NCBI GenBank assembly: GCA_023382975.1
Contig: JAHDXO010000049.1
Span: 22,162 to 86,161 of the forward strand
Source of the DNA: Pirellulaceae bacterium
Lineage (GTDB): Bacteria; Planctomycetota; Planctomycetia; Pirellulales; Pirellulaceae
DNA length: 64,000 nt
Direction: 5' to 3'
A program made the position numbers and the translations under genes. The notes under the pieces are model-generated. The model was not told where the DNA came from. It searched no databases and was given only the letters and a program-made list of their open reading frames with translations. This document shows positions 1 through 8,483 of the stretch, in pieces. The first letter of the stretch is position 1, and each line of letters begins with the position of its first letter.

Positions 1-456
1 GTCATGGCGGCCGGCAAGCCGCTCTACGCGCATCCGGACTGGGACGTATACGACCCGAGCGTCGAGCGAAAGACGCTGGTCACCACCGTCGGCGACCGCG
101 AAATCGTTTGGTTGAACAACGCCCGCCTGCTGGGACTGGCGCGCGGCGCGACAGGTCACGCCGACCTGCTGCTGCGCGAGTGGGGCAAGCCGCGGATCGA
201 GGGCGTCGAGCCGGTGTGGAGCCACGATTGCGGCGGCAGCGTGGCGATCGCCGTCGGCGCCAACGCCGTGGTCGTCGCCGGCCAAAACCGGCTGGTCACC
301 GTTCGCTTGAGCGACGGAACGCCGCTGTGGACCGAACCGCTCCCCGCCGCACCCGTGCCGTGGGGCCTGGCGCTGGCCAACGACGGCAGCACCATTGTGA
401 CGCTCGAAAACGGGGAAGTCCTGTCCTTCGCCGGCAAAGACCGGGCAGCGCCGTGA
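1..456 (+). CDS. C-terminal part of a beta-propeller (PQQ/WD40-like) protein
   Basis: The reading frame is already open at base 1, so this is the 3' end of a longer gene. The visible 150 or so residues contain short repeated beta-strand blocks such as GDREIVWLNNARL, GQNRLVTVRLSDGTPLW and ANDGSTIVTLENGEVLSF, the look of a PQQ-binding-like or WD40-type beta-propeller blade series. Such propellers usually act as secreted or scaffold modules in planctomycetes. The catalytic or partner domain, if there is one, lies outside the window, so no specific role can be given. The stop is followed by a strong hairpin at 485-518. The fold class is fairly likely and the function is unknown. Confidence 0.6.
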   Translation, partial: VMAAGKPLYAHPDWDVYDPSVERKTLVTTVGDREIVWLNNARLLGLARGATGHADLLLREWGKPRIEGVEPVWSHDCGGSVAIAVGANAVVVAGQNRLVTVRLSDGTPLWTEPLPAAPVPWGLALANDGSTIVTLENGEVLSFAGKDRAAP

Positions 457-484
457 AAGCGAACGCGGAGAGTTGAAACGACAA

Positions 485-518
485 GGAGCAGGACAGACAC
501 GAGCGTCTGTCCTGCTCC
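485..518. terminator. Hairpin between convergent genes
   Basis: A perfect 14-bp stem (GGAGCAGGACAGAC and its complement) encloses a 6-base loop, ACGAGC. It sits between the ends of two convergent genes (stops at 456 and 553), where a bidirectional transcription terminator is expected. There is no clear U-tract on either side, so termination is inferred from position and stem strength only. Confidence 0.5.
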
Positions 519-552
519 ACTTGCCTGATCAATCCCCTGGGCTGGGTTACTG

Positions 553-1548
553 TTACTCTTCGAACGCCGAGTCGAAGGCGCGGGTGCTGGGCGAGAAATC
601 CAGCTTCTTGACGAACCCGGCCGCTTCCTTGGCGCCAAACTCGCGGTCCATGCCCGAGTCTTCCCATTCGACCGACAGCGGGCCGCTGTAGCTGATGTCG
701 TTCAGCGCGCGGATGATCTCTTCGAAGTTCACTCCGCCCCGGCCCGGACTGCGGAAATCCCAGCCGCGGCGGTGGTCGCCGAAGTTCAGGTGGCTGGCCA
801 GAATGCCGCTCTTGCCGTTCAGCGTCGTGATGGCGTCCTTGACATGCACGTGGTAGATCCGATCCGGGAACGCCCGGATGAACTCGACCGGGTCCACGAA
901 CTGCCAATGCAGATGGCTGGGGTCGAAGTTGAACCCGAATTCTTCGCGGTAGTCCAGTGCCTCGAGCGCCTTTTGCGCCGTGTAGATGTCGAAGGCGATT
1001 TCCGTCGGATGGACTTCCAGCGCGAACTTGACGCCGCATTCCCCGAACACGTCCAGAATCGGATTGAACCGCTCGGCCAGCAGTTCGAACCCGGCCTCGA
1101 TCATCGACGGCGAAACCGGCGGGAACGAGTAGTTCAAGTGCCAAATGCTGGAACCCGTGAACCCGTTCACCACGCTGACCCCGAATTTCTGAGCCGCGCG
1201 GGCCGTATTCTTCAACTCTTCGATCGCCCGCTGCTGGACTCCGGCCGGATCGCCGTCGCCCCACACGTACGGCGGCAGAATCACCTTGTGACGCTCGTCG
1301 ATCAGGTCCAGCACGGCTTGGCCGACCAGATGGTTGCTGATCGCGTAGCACTGAAGATCGTGGCTTTCGAGCAACTCGCGCTTGCGGGCACAGTAGCCAT
1401 CGTCCGCCAAGGCTTTGTCCACTTCGAAGTGGTCGCCCCAACAGGCCAGCTCCAAACCATCGTAGCCGAACTCTTTCGCCTTGCGGGCCATGTCCTGGAC
1501 CGACAAATCGGCCCATTGGCCGGTGAACAAAGTAACCGGTCGCGCCAT
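553..1548 (-). CDS. Sugar phosphate isomerase/epimerase (AP endonuclease 2-like TIM barrel)
   Basis: The 331-residue protein matches the xylose-isomerase-like TIM-barrel family, cytoplasmic metal-dependent isomerases/epimerases of sugars or inositols. Probable metal and catalytic positions are visible at strand ends: E178 in FALEVHPTE, D209/H212 in FNFDPSHLHW, H235 in YHVHVKD, and E294/E296 in SVEWEDSG. There is no signal peptide. The ATG at 1548 follows AAGGAG at 8 bases, so the start is well supported. Planctomycetes carry many paralogues, often with Gfo/Idh/MocA dehydrogenases, for unusual sugars; no such partner is adjacent here. The exact substrate cannot be told. Confidence 0.85.
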   Translation of the reverse strand: MARPVTLFTGQWADLSVQDMARKAKEFGYDGLELACWGDHFEVDKALADDGYCARKRELLESHDLQCYAISNHLVGQAVLDLIDERHKVILPPYVWGDGDPAGVQQRAIEELKNTARAAQKFGVSVVNGFTGSSIWHLNYSFPPVSPSMIEAGFELLAERFNPILDVFGECGVKFALEVHPTEIAFDIYTAQKALEALDYREEFGFNFDPSHLHWQFVDPVEFIRAFPDRIYHVHVKDAITTLNGKSGILASHLNFGDHRRGWDFRSPGRGGVNFEEIIRALNDISYSGPLSVEWEDSGMDREFGAKEAAGFVKKLDFSPSTRAFDSAFEE

Positions 1549-1753
1549 TTCGTTGCTCCTTACTTTCTAGACTGTAAGTGTGAGATCGGGATGTCCATCT
1601 GAAGCGATCCATTGTGCCGTTCGGAAGGCAAACCCGCAACCACCGAGCGCACGCGCGAATTCGCGGAATTTCCGTAGTGATCGATCGGCCGGAATGTCGT
1701 AGGCTGAACGATAGGAATGTCAGCAGCCTCGATGAAACAAGGGTCTTCAGAAA

Positions 1754-2890
1754 ATGGAAATAAAACCCTTCACGCGGATAACTGAGAAACCCAAACACGA
1801 ACGGGTTCGGCCGGATTTCGGGGCGAATGGAGGCCGGTACGGCCAGTGCAGCTTCGCTTGCGGTCGGCGCATCGCGCTGGCCCTGATCGTGCTGGCTTCG
1901 GCAGTCAGTTCGGCGAGCGCTCAGCCGCGCGTCGAGCTGGAACTGATCACCGAGGAAGGAGCCCCGGCGACGATCGCCCATCAGTGGGGTGCCGCGCTGA
2001 GCGATCTGCGGCTGGGCAATCTGCGGATTCGGGCTGGCCGGCCGGGGGACCGGGTCGAGATCCAGCAGCGAGGCAGCGGCGACTCGGCGACCTATCTGGT
2101 CACCGGGGCGTTGACGGCGCGCAGCACGCTGCGTCTGCCGGGAGCTGAGTTTCGGTTGGGTGACAAAGCCGGATTGTCCGCCTGGATTGCCAAGCTGAAA
2201 GAGGGTGGCGAGACGCGATTGAACGAACGGGAAGCCGCGTTCGGCATGACGCCGACCCAATTGGTCGCCGTTCACGATGCGCTGAAGGTGCCCGTCACGT
2301 TCGCCACCAAGGGGCAGCGCTCGTTCGATGTTCTGAAGCGGATCTCGGCCACGCTCCGTTTGTCGTTCCTGGCGGACACCGAGGCCCGAACGGCGATGGG
2401 CGGCGACGATCCGGTGCTGGACGAATTGCAGGGGTTGAGTGCGGGCACGGCCATCGCCGCGGTCCTGCGTCCGCTCGGGCTGGTCATGGTCCCGCAGAAG
2501 CAGAGCGGCGGCGAGGTGCGGTTGTGGATCACCGACGTCCGGCGATCGCAAGAATCCTGGCCCGTGGGCTGGCCGTCGACGTCGTCGCCTCGCGAAACGC
2601 TGCCGGAGTTGTTTGCATTCGCCAAGAACGTTGCCATCCAGGATACGCCGCTGGACGTCGCTCTCGAAGCGATCGGCCAGCGAGTGAAAGCGCCGCTGCT
2701 GTTCGACCACAACTCGCTGGTCCGGCAGCGGATCGATCCGGCCACGGTCAACGTCACGCTGGATGACGGGCGGACCTACTACCAGCGCATCATCGGCCGC
2801 TTGTTGAATCAAGCCGGCCTGACCAGCGAACTGCGGGTCGACGACGCCGGAACCCCGTTCCTGTGGATCACCACGCTGCGCCGGAATTGA
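1754..2890 (+). CDS. Secreted protein of unknown function
   Basis: A 378-residue protein. After about 35 polar residues there is a hydrophobic segment, IALALIVLASAVSSASA, a plausible signal peptide with cleavage near residue 56. The mature part has two similar-looking segments, around residues 175-250 and 290-375, with patterns like KVPVTFATKGQRSFDVLKRIS and APLLFDHNSL...YYQRIIGRLL. These resemble the short STN-like/secretin N-domain motif seen in other planctomycete secreted proteins, but I cannot assign a family firmly. The long N-terminus before the signal suggests the true start may be an alternative codon further in. The gene is monocistronic and is followed by a paired-hairpin repeat. 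Confidence 0.6.
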   Translation: MEIKPFTRITEKPKHERVRPDFGANGGRYGQCSFACGRRIALALIVLASAVSSASAQPRVELELITEEGAPATIAHQWGAALSDLRLGNLRIRAGRPGDRVEIQQRGSGDSATYLVTGALTARSTLRLPGAEFRLGDKAGLSAWIAKLKEGGETRLNEREAAFGMTPTQLVAVHDALKVPVTFATKGQRSFDVLKRISATLRLSFLADTEARTAMGGDDPVLDELQGLSAGTAIAAVLRPLGLVMVPQKQSGGEVRLWITDVRRSQESWPVGWPSTSSPRETLPELFAFAKNVAIQDTPLDVALEAIGQRVKAPLLFDHNSLVRQRIDPATVNVTLDDGRTYYQRIIGRLLNQAGLTSELRVDDAGTPFLWITTLRRN

Positions 2891-2945
2891 TGCCGATCCC
2901 GGCTGCGGTTCCGGACTAATCCGTCAGTCCAGACGAAGAATGCGG

Positions 2946-2999
2946 GTAGCCGAATTCGTGAGAATTCGGAAATCACGGAAGTCTCACGACTTCCGCTAC
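2946..2999. repeat. Dispersed double-hairpin repeat, copy 1
   Basis: The 54-base element is bounded by GTAGC and GCTAC and holds two perfect hairpins: CGAATTC-GTGA-GAATTCG at 2951-2968 and CGGAAGTC-TCAC-GACTTCCG at 2976-2995. Its first 25 bases recur inverted at 25703-25727. Degenerate relatives lie near 33037 and 48508. It sits between convergent genes and may act as a terminator or a REP-like mobile element. Confidence 0.7.
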
Positions 3000-3032
3000 C
3001 CCAACATTACGCCTTGACGACGCACGAATGCG

Positions 3033-6005
3033 TCAGTCCGGCGGATGGTCCGTTCCATCGGGCTCAATCTCCAAAAAGCTAGCGGCGTTGCCGTTCAGCG
3101 GGATCTGCAACACCAGCTGTCCGTCCGCGGCCACTTGGTGCTGTTGACGGCGAGTTTGCTGCAACCGGGCGAGCGATTCGATCTTGCTCACTTCCTCGGC
3201 CGAATAGGCTCGCGGCGCAGTCATTCGCTGCGCCATCCGCAGCAAGCGGTCTCGCGACTCGGGATGCGTCGTGCGTTGGAAGAACTCGAGCAAGGGAAGA
3301 GCCGCCCAGTTGCCGGCGATCGGCAGTTTCTCGATTTCGTCCAAGGCCGCCAACTGGGTATCCCGATCAGCACTTTCCAGCCGCCGCACGGCGGCTTGGA
3401 ATTGGTCCCGGACCTTTGGAGTCGGATCGTGCCGCGGATCCGGCCGGTCTCGCAACGGGCGGGCGAGCCGATAGTAGGAATTGTGTTCCTTGTCGAAACG
3501 ATACTCGCGAACCGCATACCCGCTGGTCGGGAGACCGCGAAGATCGAGCGTGACGTCGAACGACCGACCGGAGGCCGATTGGGTGTCGAGCATCTGGTGG
3601 GCGTAAACCAACACGAGCCACCGCGGCGCGCTCCGCGCTTGCTCGAAACCCGCGGCCGGCTCCGGTGCCTGGCCGCCCGGTGCCCGTTCTGCCTCCTTCC
3701 GTTCCGCGATTTCTCCGTCGCTGCGCGCCACGAATCCGCTGACCACGTGTCCGCCGACGACCTGCTCGGGCAGCACCCAGAATCCGTCCTGCATCCGGTT
3801 CAGCAGACCGAGGAAATGCAGGATGGGCATGGGCAGCGTGATCGTGCGATCGCGCAGACCGTCGCCGTCGTCGTCCACCTGGACCTCGCGCACACAGTCG
3901 TTGCGGCCTTCGAAATCCCGGGCCGGCCAGGGCCAGAAGGTCAAGATCGTCTCGCCGTACCCGTATCGCGGGTCGCCGGCTGCTTTGGCCAACTGCCGCC
4001 GTGCGACATCGGCGCACCAGGTGGGATAGTATCCGTTCCCCAAGTAACTATCGCTGAAGGCCGGGTCGAGCGGCATGTCCCAGCCTGGGCAGGATTCGTG
4101 CGAGTTGACCCAGAGTCGGGCGTAGTATTCCGCGTCGACCTCCAACGCCATCTCCTTCGCCCGCGCGAGTTTGTCCGCCATCAGTTGCGACGTGTTGTAG
4201 GCATGGATCGAGACGAAGTCGCACGGGCTGCCCCGACCCTCGTGCGCGCCGCACAGCGATTCGACCCGTTTCGACCGCTTGCCGTCCAGCCGCGGATCGG
4301 CCACAGCGGCGTTCGACATCAAGGCGCCCTTCACCTCGGCGGCCCGCGGCGAACAATGGACCAAGAACTCGCGCAAGCGCAGATTCGTGCCGAAGATCGC
4401 TCCCAACTCCAGCCCGCCTACAAACACCTGCTGCGAATCGTAGCCGCGGTCTTCGAACGCCCGCAGGATCGCGTCGACCGTGTAGTCGTAGAACTTCTGC
4501 AACTCGATCCAGTCCGATCGCCAGAAATGCCCGCCCAAATCCGGCTCGTTGAACACGCTCCACGGGAAATCCAGGGACCGGTCGCCGTAACGATCGATCA
4601 CGTGCGTCGTGATCGCGTGAACCACTTCGTGCAACTGGGCGTAGTCTTTGGCCGTGGTCCAGTTGCGTCCATCGATCGCCAGATCGCCGGGCGCATCGGC
4701 AAAATTCACCAGCACCCGACGGTCGAAACGCCGGATCGCCATGTCCCATTCGTGATCCAGTCGCCGCCAGAAATATCGGGGCGTTCCCACCGGCCGGAAC
4801 TTGACCAAATGACAACCGCCCGGCGGAAACAGACCTGGCGCCAGGGGGTCTTCCTGTTCGGGCAGCGGACCTGCATAGTCCAGTTTCCAGCCGCCGTTGG
4901 GCGTGTCGAACGCGGTGACCACGATCGAGCGTTCCGCGTCGTCGACCGAAACCACCGTCGCCCGCGCGCTGGACACGCCGTCCGCGATCAGCACTTCATC
5001 GCCGGGCCGGTAATCGCCGGCCAGCGGCCGATTCGACGCGATCCCGTACTGCTGGTGACCGAAGAAATCTTCCAGGCGGAGTCGCACGTGTTCGGCTTGG
5101 GCGTTGATCGCCACGATGCGGCGAGTCTCCAATTCGCGCACGATGCCCGGCAGATTGCCCGACAGCAGCTTCGGCTGCCGCTCCATTCCCGTCAGCCAGA
5201 AATCGCGTTGTAGACTCCATGCGCGCGGCGACGACTGGCGCACTTGATCCATCAGCTCGAATGTCGGTATCCGATTCTTGTGATTGGTGGCGAAGCTCGT
5301 GCCGCAGAAGCCGGAGAAGAATCCGCCCTGCCAAGCGATCCGCGGAGCCGCGTCGCTCGTGTCGACTTCAAAATGCAGCGAGGCGGGCTCGCCGGCGGCC
5401 TCGGTCGTGAACTGCCACTGCCGCGATGCAGCCGGCAATTCGGCGCCTTGCTTGGACCGGGCCGCGATGCGGACGGTATAGCGGGTCGACGGTTGCAGCG
5501 GCTGCGAGCCTTCGGCGTAGACGGCCAACGTCCTGCCGTCCCGTCCCTGCTTGCCCGGAAACAGCCGTCCCGTGTAGCCCTCGGCAAACCGTTGGTCCTT
5601 GTCCAAGACGCTCATCGGTTGGCCGCCGTCCGGTTCGAGCGCAATCGTCACGGAATTGGGATCGACGTCATCGTCCGTCTTGCTCTGCACAGCCAGTTCA
5701 AAGTATAGACTGGTCGTCAGCGGCACATGCTGCTCGCCGGGGCTCGGACGGGGCACGCCGTACGGGTCCGCCTTCCGCGAAACCCGCACGATCTTGGAAG
5801 ACGATTCCGGCGTTTGGGAAAACGCCGTCGAAGGGTACGCGGCGGCTGTCAGCAGCATGCAGACGGCCAGAATACTCAGTCCAACGCCCCGCGCGGTGCT
5901 GCGCCCTCCGGCATCGTGACCCGCGCCGAGCGCTGGCCGATCATGTCCTGATGACTGCCCGGATACCCCGACCAACTCGCGAACCACCGCTTTTCGCCAC
6001 GCCAC
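3033..6005 (-). CDS. Large secreted glycoside-hydrolase-like protein with N-terminal Ig-like domain
   Basis: The open frame extends up to 6272, but a GTG at 6005 preceded by GGAGG at 6 bases is the best start and gives 990 residues; the upstream part overlaps the promoter region of the next gene. A hydrophobic export segment, LSILAVCMLLTAAA, follows a long basic N-terminus at about residues 41-56. Next comes an Ig-like beta domain (about 65-200, with PSTRYTVRIAA) and then a TIM-barrel-like region with SVFNEPDLGGHF near residue 484, where NEP resembles the acid/base site of clan-A glycosidases such as GH39. GGLELGAIFGT follows near 526. The C-terminal third is helical with no recognised domain. 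It probably degrades an extracellular polysaccharide; the substrate is unknown. Confidence 0.65.
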   Translation of the reverse strand: MAWRKAVVRELVGVSGQSSGHDRPALGAGHDAGGRSTARGVGLSILAVCMLLTAAAYPSTAFSQTPESSSKIVRVSRKADPYGVPRPSPGEQHVPLTTSLYFELAVQSKTDDDVDPNSVTIALEPDGGQPMSVLDKDQRFAEGYTGRLFPGKQGRDGRTLAVYAEGSQPLQPSTRYTVRIAARSKQGAELPAASRQWQFTTEAAGEPASLHFEVDTSDAAPRIAWQGGFFSGFCGTSFATNHKNRIPTFELMDQVRQSSPRAWSLQRDFWLTGMERQPKLLSGNLPGIVRELETRRIVAINAQAEHVRLRLEDFFGHQQYGIASNRPLAGDYRPGDEVLIADGVSSARATVVSVDDAERSIVVTAFDTPNGGWKLDYAGPLPEQEDPLAPGLFPPGGCHLVKFRPVGTPRYFWRRLDHEWDMAIRRFDRRVLVNFADAPGDLAIDGRNWTTAKDYAQLHEVVHAITTHVIDRYGDRSLDFPWSVFNEPDLGGHFWRSDWIELQKFYDYTVDAILRAFEDRGYDSQQVFVGGLELGAIFGTNLRLREFLVHCSPRAAEVKGALMSNAAVADPRLDGKRSKRVESLCGAHEGRGSPCDFVSIHAYNTSQLMADKLARAKEMALEVDAEYYARLWVNSHESCPGWDMPLDPAFSDSYLGNGYYPTWCADVARRQLAKAAGDPRYGYGETILTFWPWPARDFEGRNDCVREVQVDDDGDGLRDRTITLPMPILHFLGLLNRMQDGFWVLPEQVVGGHVVSGFVARSDGEIAERKEAERAPGGQAPEPAAGFEQARSAPRWLVLVYAHQMLDTQSASGRSFDVTLDLRGLPTSGYAVREYRFDKEHNSYYRLARPLRDRPDPRHDPTPKVRDQFQAAVRRLESADRDTQLAALDEIEKLPIAGNWAALPLLEFFQRTTHPESRDRLLRMAQRMTAPRAYSAEEVSKIESLARLQQTRRQQHQVAADGQLVLQIPLNGNAASFLEIEPDGTDHPPD

Positions 6006-6292
6006 AACAGACCTCCGAGAAGATAGATTGGAATCGTCGGCGGATCGCAGTTGCAACGTCGTCGGTCGCGGCGATCCATAATCCTGCAAGCCGTTCTCCA
6101 ACGATTCTACTTCCCCGGTGCATCCTGTCCACGCGGTTGCGGGCACCATCGCGCTCGCACAGTTCGGAGCCGCGGGCCAACCTCGCAGGGCCATCCCTGT
6201 TTTCGCTCGCGATTCCTCCGTACAATGAGGCACCGCGATTCGCCAACTCTGGCACCGCACCTGCCTTTCCATCTTTACAGGAGCCAGTCAAC

Positions 6293-6676
6293 ATGACACT
6301 GGGCGAATACTTCGAACAGGCCAACGGATTCGGTGTCCTGGCGACCACCGACGCCAGTGGACAAGTCAACCAGGCGATCTATGTTAAACCTTGCTTTCTG
6401 GACCCGGATGACGATGGGACTTGCTGTTTCATCATGACGCAGCGTTTGTCTCACGACAACGTGTGGCGAAACCCGAGCGCCTCGTATCTGTTCATCGAAG
6501 ATGGCGGACAGTTCGCTGGCAAACGACTGTCCCTGCGAGTGATCGCGGAGGAAACGAAAATCGAGAAAATCAAAGAGGTTCGCCGCCGCGTGGATCCGCC
6601 GATCACGGAAGGGGAAAGCAAGTATCTCGTATTCTTTCACGTTGAAGGCGTGCGTCCCTTGATCGGCACCGAATGA
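6293..6676 (+). CDS. Pyridoxamine 5'-phosphate oxidase-fold (split-barrel flavin-binding) protein
   Basis: A 127-residue cytoplasmic protein. Its opening, EYFEQANGFGVLATTDASGQVNQAIYVKP, is the typical beginning of the small split-barrel PNPOx-like family, which binds FMN, F420 or heme and usually reduces small substrates. The middle has the expected NVWRNPSASYLFIED block. The frame is open far upstream, but the ATG at 6293 follows AGGAG about 8 bases before it and aligns with the family start. It diverges from the hydrolase gene on the other strand. The cofactor and substrate cannot be read from sequence alone. Confidence 0.75.
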   Translation: MTLGEYFEQANGFGVLATTDASGQVNQAIYVKPCFLDPDDDGTCCFIMTQRLSHDNVWRNPSASYLFIEDGGQFAGKRLSLRVIAEETKIEKIKEVRRRVDPPITEGESKYLVFFHVEGVRPLIGTE

Positions 6677-6730
6677 TGCGCCGGTCGCGCGCGTTGTCAA
6701 AATCATCCGTCAACCAACAGGAAGATGCTC

Positions 6731-7879
6731 ATGCGCTCCTCGACTGTCCGAATTCTCGTCATTCTTTTCGGATTGTTCTTCGCCGCTTGGTCCGTTCCGC
6801 TGTCGGCCCAGGTGCTCGGGCGGTCCGGTCAAGGATGGCTGGAATCGATCGACGGGTATCCGGTCCTGCATGTGAAGGGGTCGCACCACGAAATGGGCCG
6901 CCAGCACGGGGAATTGCTCCGCGAGCATGTGCAGAAGAACCTGCGGCATCTGTTGGAAGTGAAGGGCGAGGCGACGTTAGTCGAACTCGGACCGCTGCGG
7001 ATCAAGCCCCGCCAGGCGATCGAAACGATCATCAAGGTCCAGGAACCGTTCGTCCCCAAGAAGTACTTCGAGGAACTGCGCGGACTGGCCGACGGCGCTC
7101 AAGTGCCTCTGGCCGACGTGCGCGCCGCGAATTTCATTCCCGAGTTGTTCCACTGCAGCGGATTCGCCTTGATGAATTCGGCCACCGCGGACGGCACGCT
7201 GGTTCACGGCCGGGTGCTGGATTACTCCACGGACTGGGGCTTGCAGGAGCACGCCGTGATCGTCGTGGCCGAACCGGAGGGCGGCATTCCGTTCGTCAAC
7301 GTGACCTACGCCGGCTTCCTGGGCTCGGTCACCGGCATGAACTCGCGCCATGTTTCGATCGGCGAAATGGGCGGTGGTGGCTTGGGCCATTGGGAAGGCG
7401 TGCCGATGAGTTGGCTGGTGCGCGAGGTGCTGGAGCGCGCCGGCACGCTGGACGAAGCCATCGCCATCTTCCGCGACCAACCGCGCACCTGCCAGTACTT
7501 CTACGTGATCGCCGACGGCAAGGACAATCGGGCCGTCGGCATGGAGGCTTCGTGGAACAAGTTCGAACTGATCCAACCGGGCGAGCCGCATCCGCTGTTG
7601 CCCAGCCCCAGCCCGGACACCGTCTTGATGTCGGCCGACCATCGCTACCAGGAACTCGCGCGGCGAGTGCGCGAAAACCACGGCCGCTTCGACGCAGCCA
7701 GCGCGCTGCGGCTGATGGACCGGCCCGTAGCCATGAAATCCAATCTGCACAACGTCCTGTTCCAGCCCGCCAGCACCCGATTCTGGGTCGCCAACGCCAG
7801 CCCCGACGGCCAACCCGCCGCCGACCAGAAATACCACCCCTTCCAACTAACCGACCTCCTCAACCGCCGCCCCGACTGA
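6731..7879 (+). CDS. Secreted C45-family (acyl-CoA:6-APA acyltransferase-like) Ntn hydrolase
   Basis: A 382-residue protein with a signal peptide, RILVILFGLFFAAWSVPLSA. The body shows the C45 peptidase/acyltransferase pattern: GSHHEMGRQHGELL near the start, and a likely nucleophile C142 in FHCSGFALMN followed by HGRVLDYSTDWG and VTYAGFLGSVTGMNSRHVSIGEMG. Members self-process before the Cys and hydrolyse or transfer acyl groups on amide substrates. ATG at 6731 is preferred over ATG at 6725 because AGGA lies 8 bases upstream of the former. The start is 54 bases after the preceding flavin-fold gene, so the two could be co-transcribed. The natural substrate is unknown. Confidence 0.8.
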   Translation: MRSSTVRILVILFGLFFAAWSVPLSAQVLGRSGQGWLESIDGYPVLHVKGSHHEMGRQHGELLREHVQKNLRHLLEVKGEATLVELGPLRIKPRQAIETIIKVQEPFVPKKYFEELRGLADGAQVPLADVRAANFIPELFHCSGFALMNSATADGTLVHGRVLDYSTDWGLQEHAVIVVAEPEGGIPFVNVTYAGFLGSVTGMNSRHVSIGEMGGGGLGHWEGVPMSWLVREVLERAGTLDEAIAIFRDQPRTCQYFYVIADGKDNRAVGMEASWNKFELIQPGEPHPLLPSPSPDTVLMSADHRYQELARRVRENHGRFDAASALRLMDRPVAMKSNLHNVLFQPASTRFWVANASPDGQPAADQKYHPFQLTDLLNRRPD

Positions 7880-8483
7880 CGCAGCGTGGGCGAGGGATTG
7901 AGAACGGGGACCGGCAGCTTTCGACGTCCGGGCGAAAGCAAGAGCGAAGCGAGAAGAGCGGGCACGTCCACCGGTTGCTCATCGCTGGCCAATTCTTCAA
8001 TCCGGGCCTGGGTAACTTCGTTGGCCTGCCCGTCTGCGGATTCGGGATTTTCGTTCTGTCACTTTTCCAAAGCTACCTCGACCAATCCGGGGCGTTGAGT
8101 TCTGCGGAGCTGCGGTGCGCAGAACAGCAAGGAAGTTGAGAAGTGGCGAACACGATGAATCGTGAACTCCAGCGCACTGCCGTCCGGCGCTGGAGTTCAC
8201 GATTCATCGTGCCCGCGCTGGGTACGGGCGCGGGGGGCGGGGAAGTGGGCTGGACTTGCGCTGCGGCCGTCTTTAGTTTGCAAACCTGATTCCACCGGTG
8301 CGGGACCGGTGGGGATCGCCGGGATCTGCAACGCTCGCCGGGACATCCGATCAGGAAACTGGTGCAGTTCCACGGGACCGAATTGGAAGCTCATGGAAGC
8401 ACCTGACGGAAATGGGATGGGTTGCAGAGACCAGTGATCAGAGATCAGAGAGACAGCGTACTAAAGCGAGGATGACTGGGACA
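7880..8483. other. Intergenic stretch without a gene
   Basis: No convincing coding sequence is present between the C45 hydrolase and the end of the kinase-SUMF1 gene. Besides the perfect inverted repeat at 8151-8211 there is only GC-rich spacer. The two flanking genes converge here. Confidence 0.6.
8151..8211. repeat. Perfect 25-bp inverted repeat with 11-base spacer
   Basis: Arms at 8151-8175 and 8187-8211 are exact complements, beginning CACGATGAATCG and ending CGATTCATCGTG. Part of the arm (GCTGGAGTTCACGATT) recurs at 17847-17862, and shorter relatives occur near 10996 and 28014. It is large enough to be a non-autonomous mobile element or a strong terminator between convergent genes. Confidence 0.8.

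Noticed and set aside
296..2812. A long 838-residue open frame on the minus strand
   Set aside because: It runs antisense through the isomerase and secreted-protein genes and gives low-complexity Arg-rich sequence, an artefact of high GC content.
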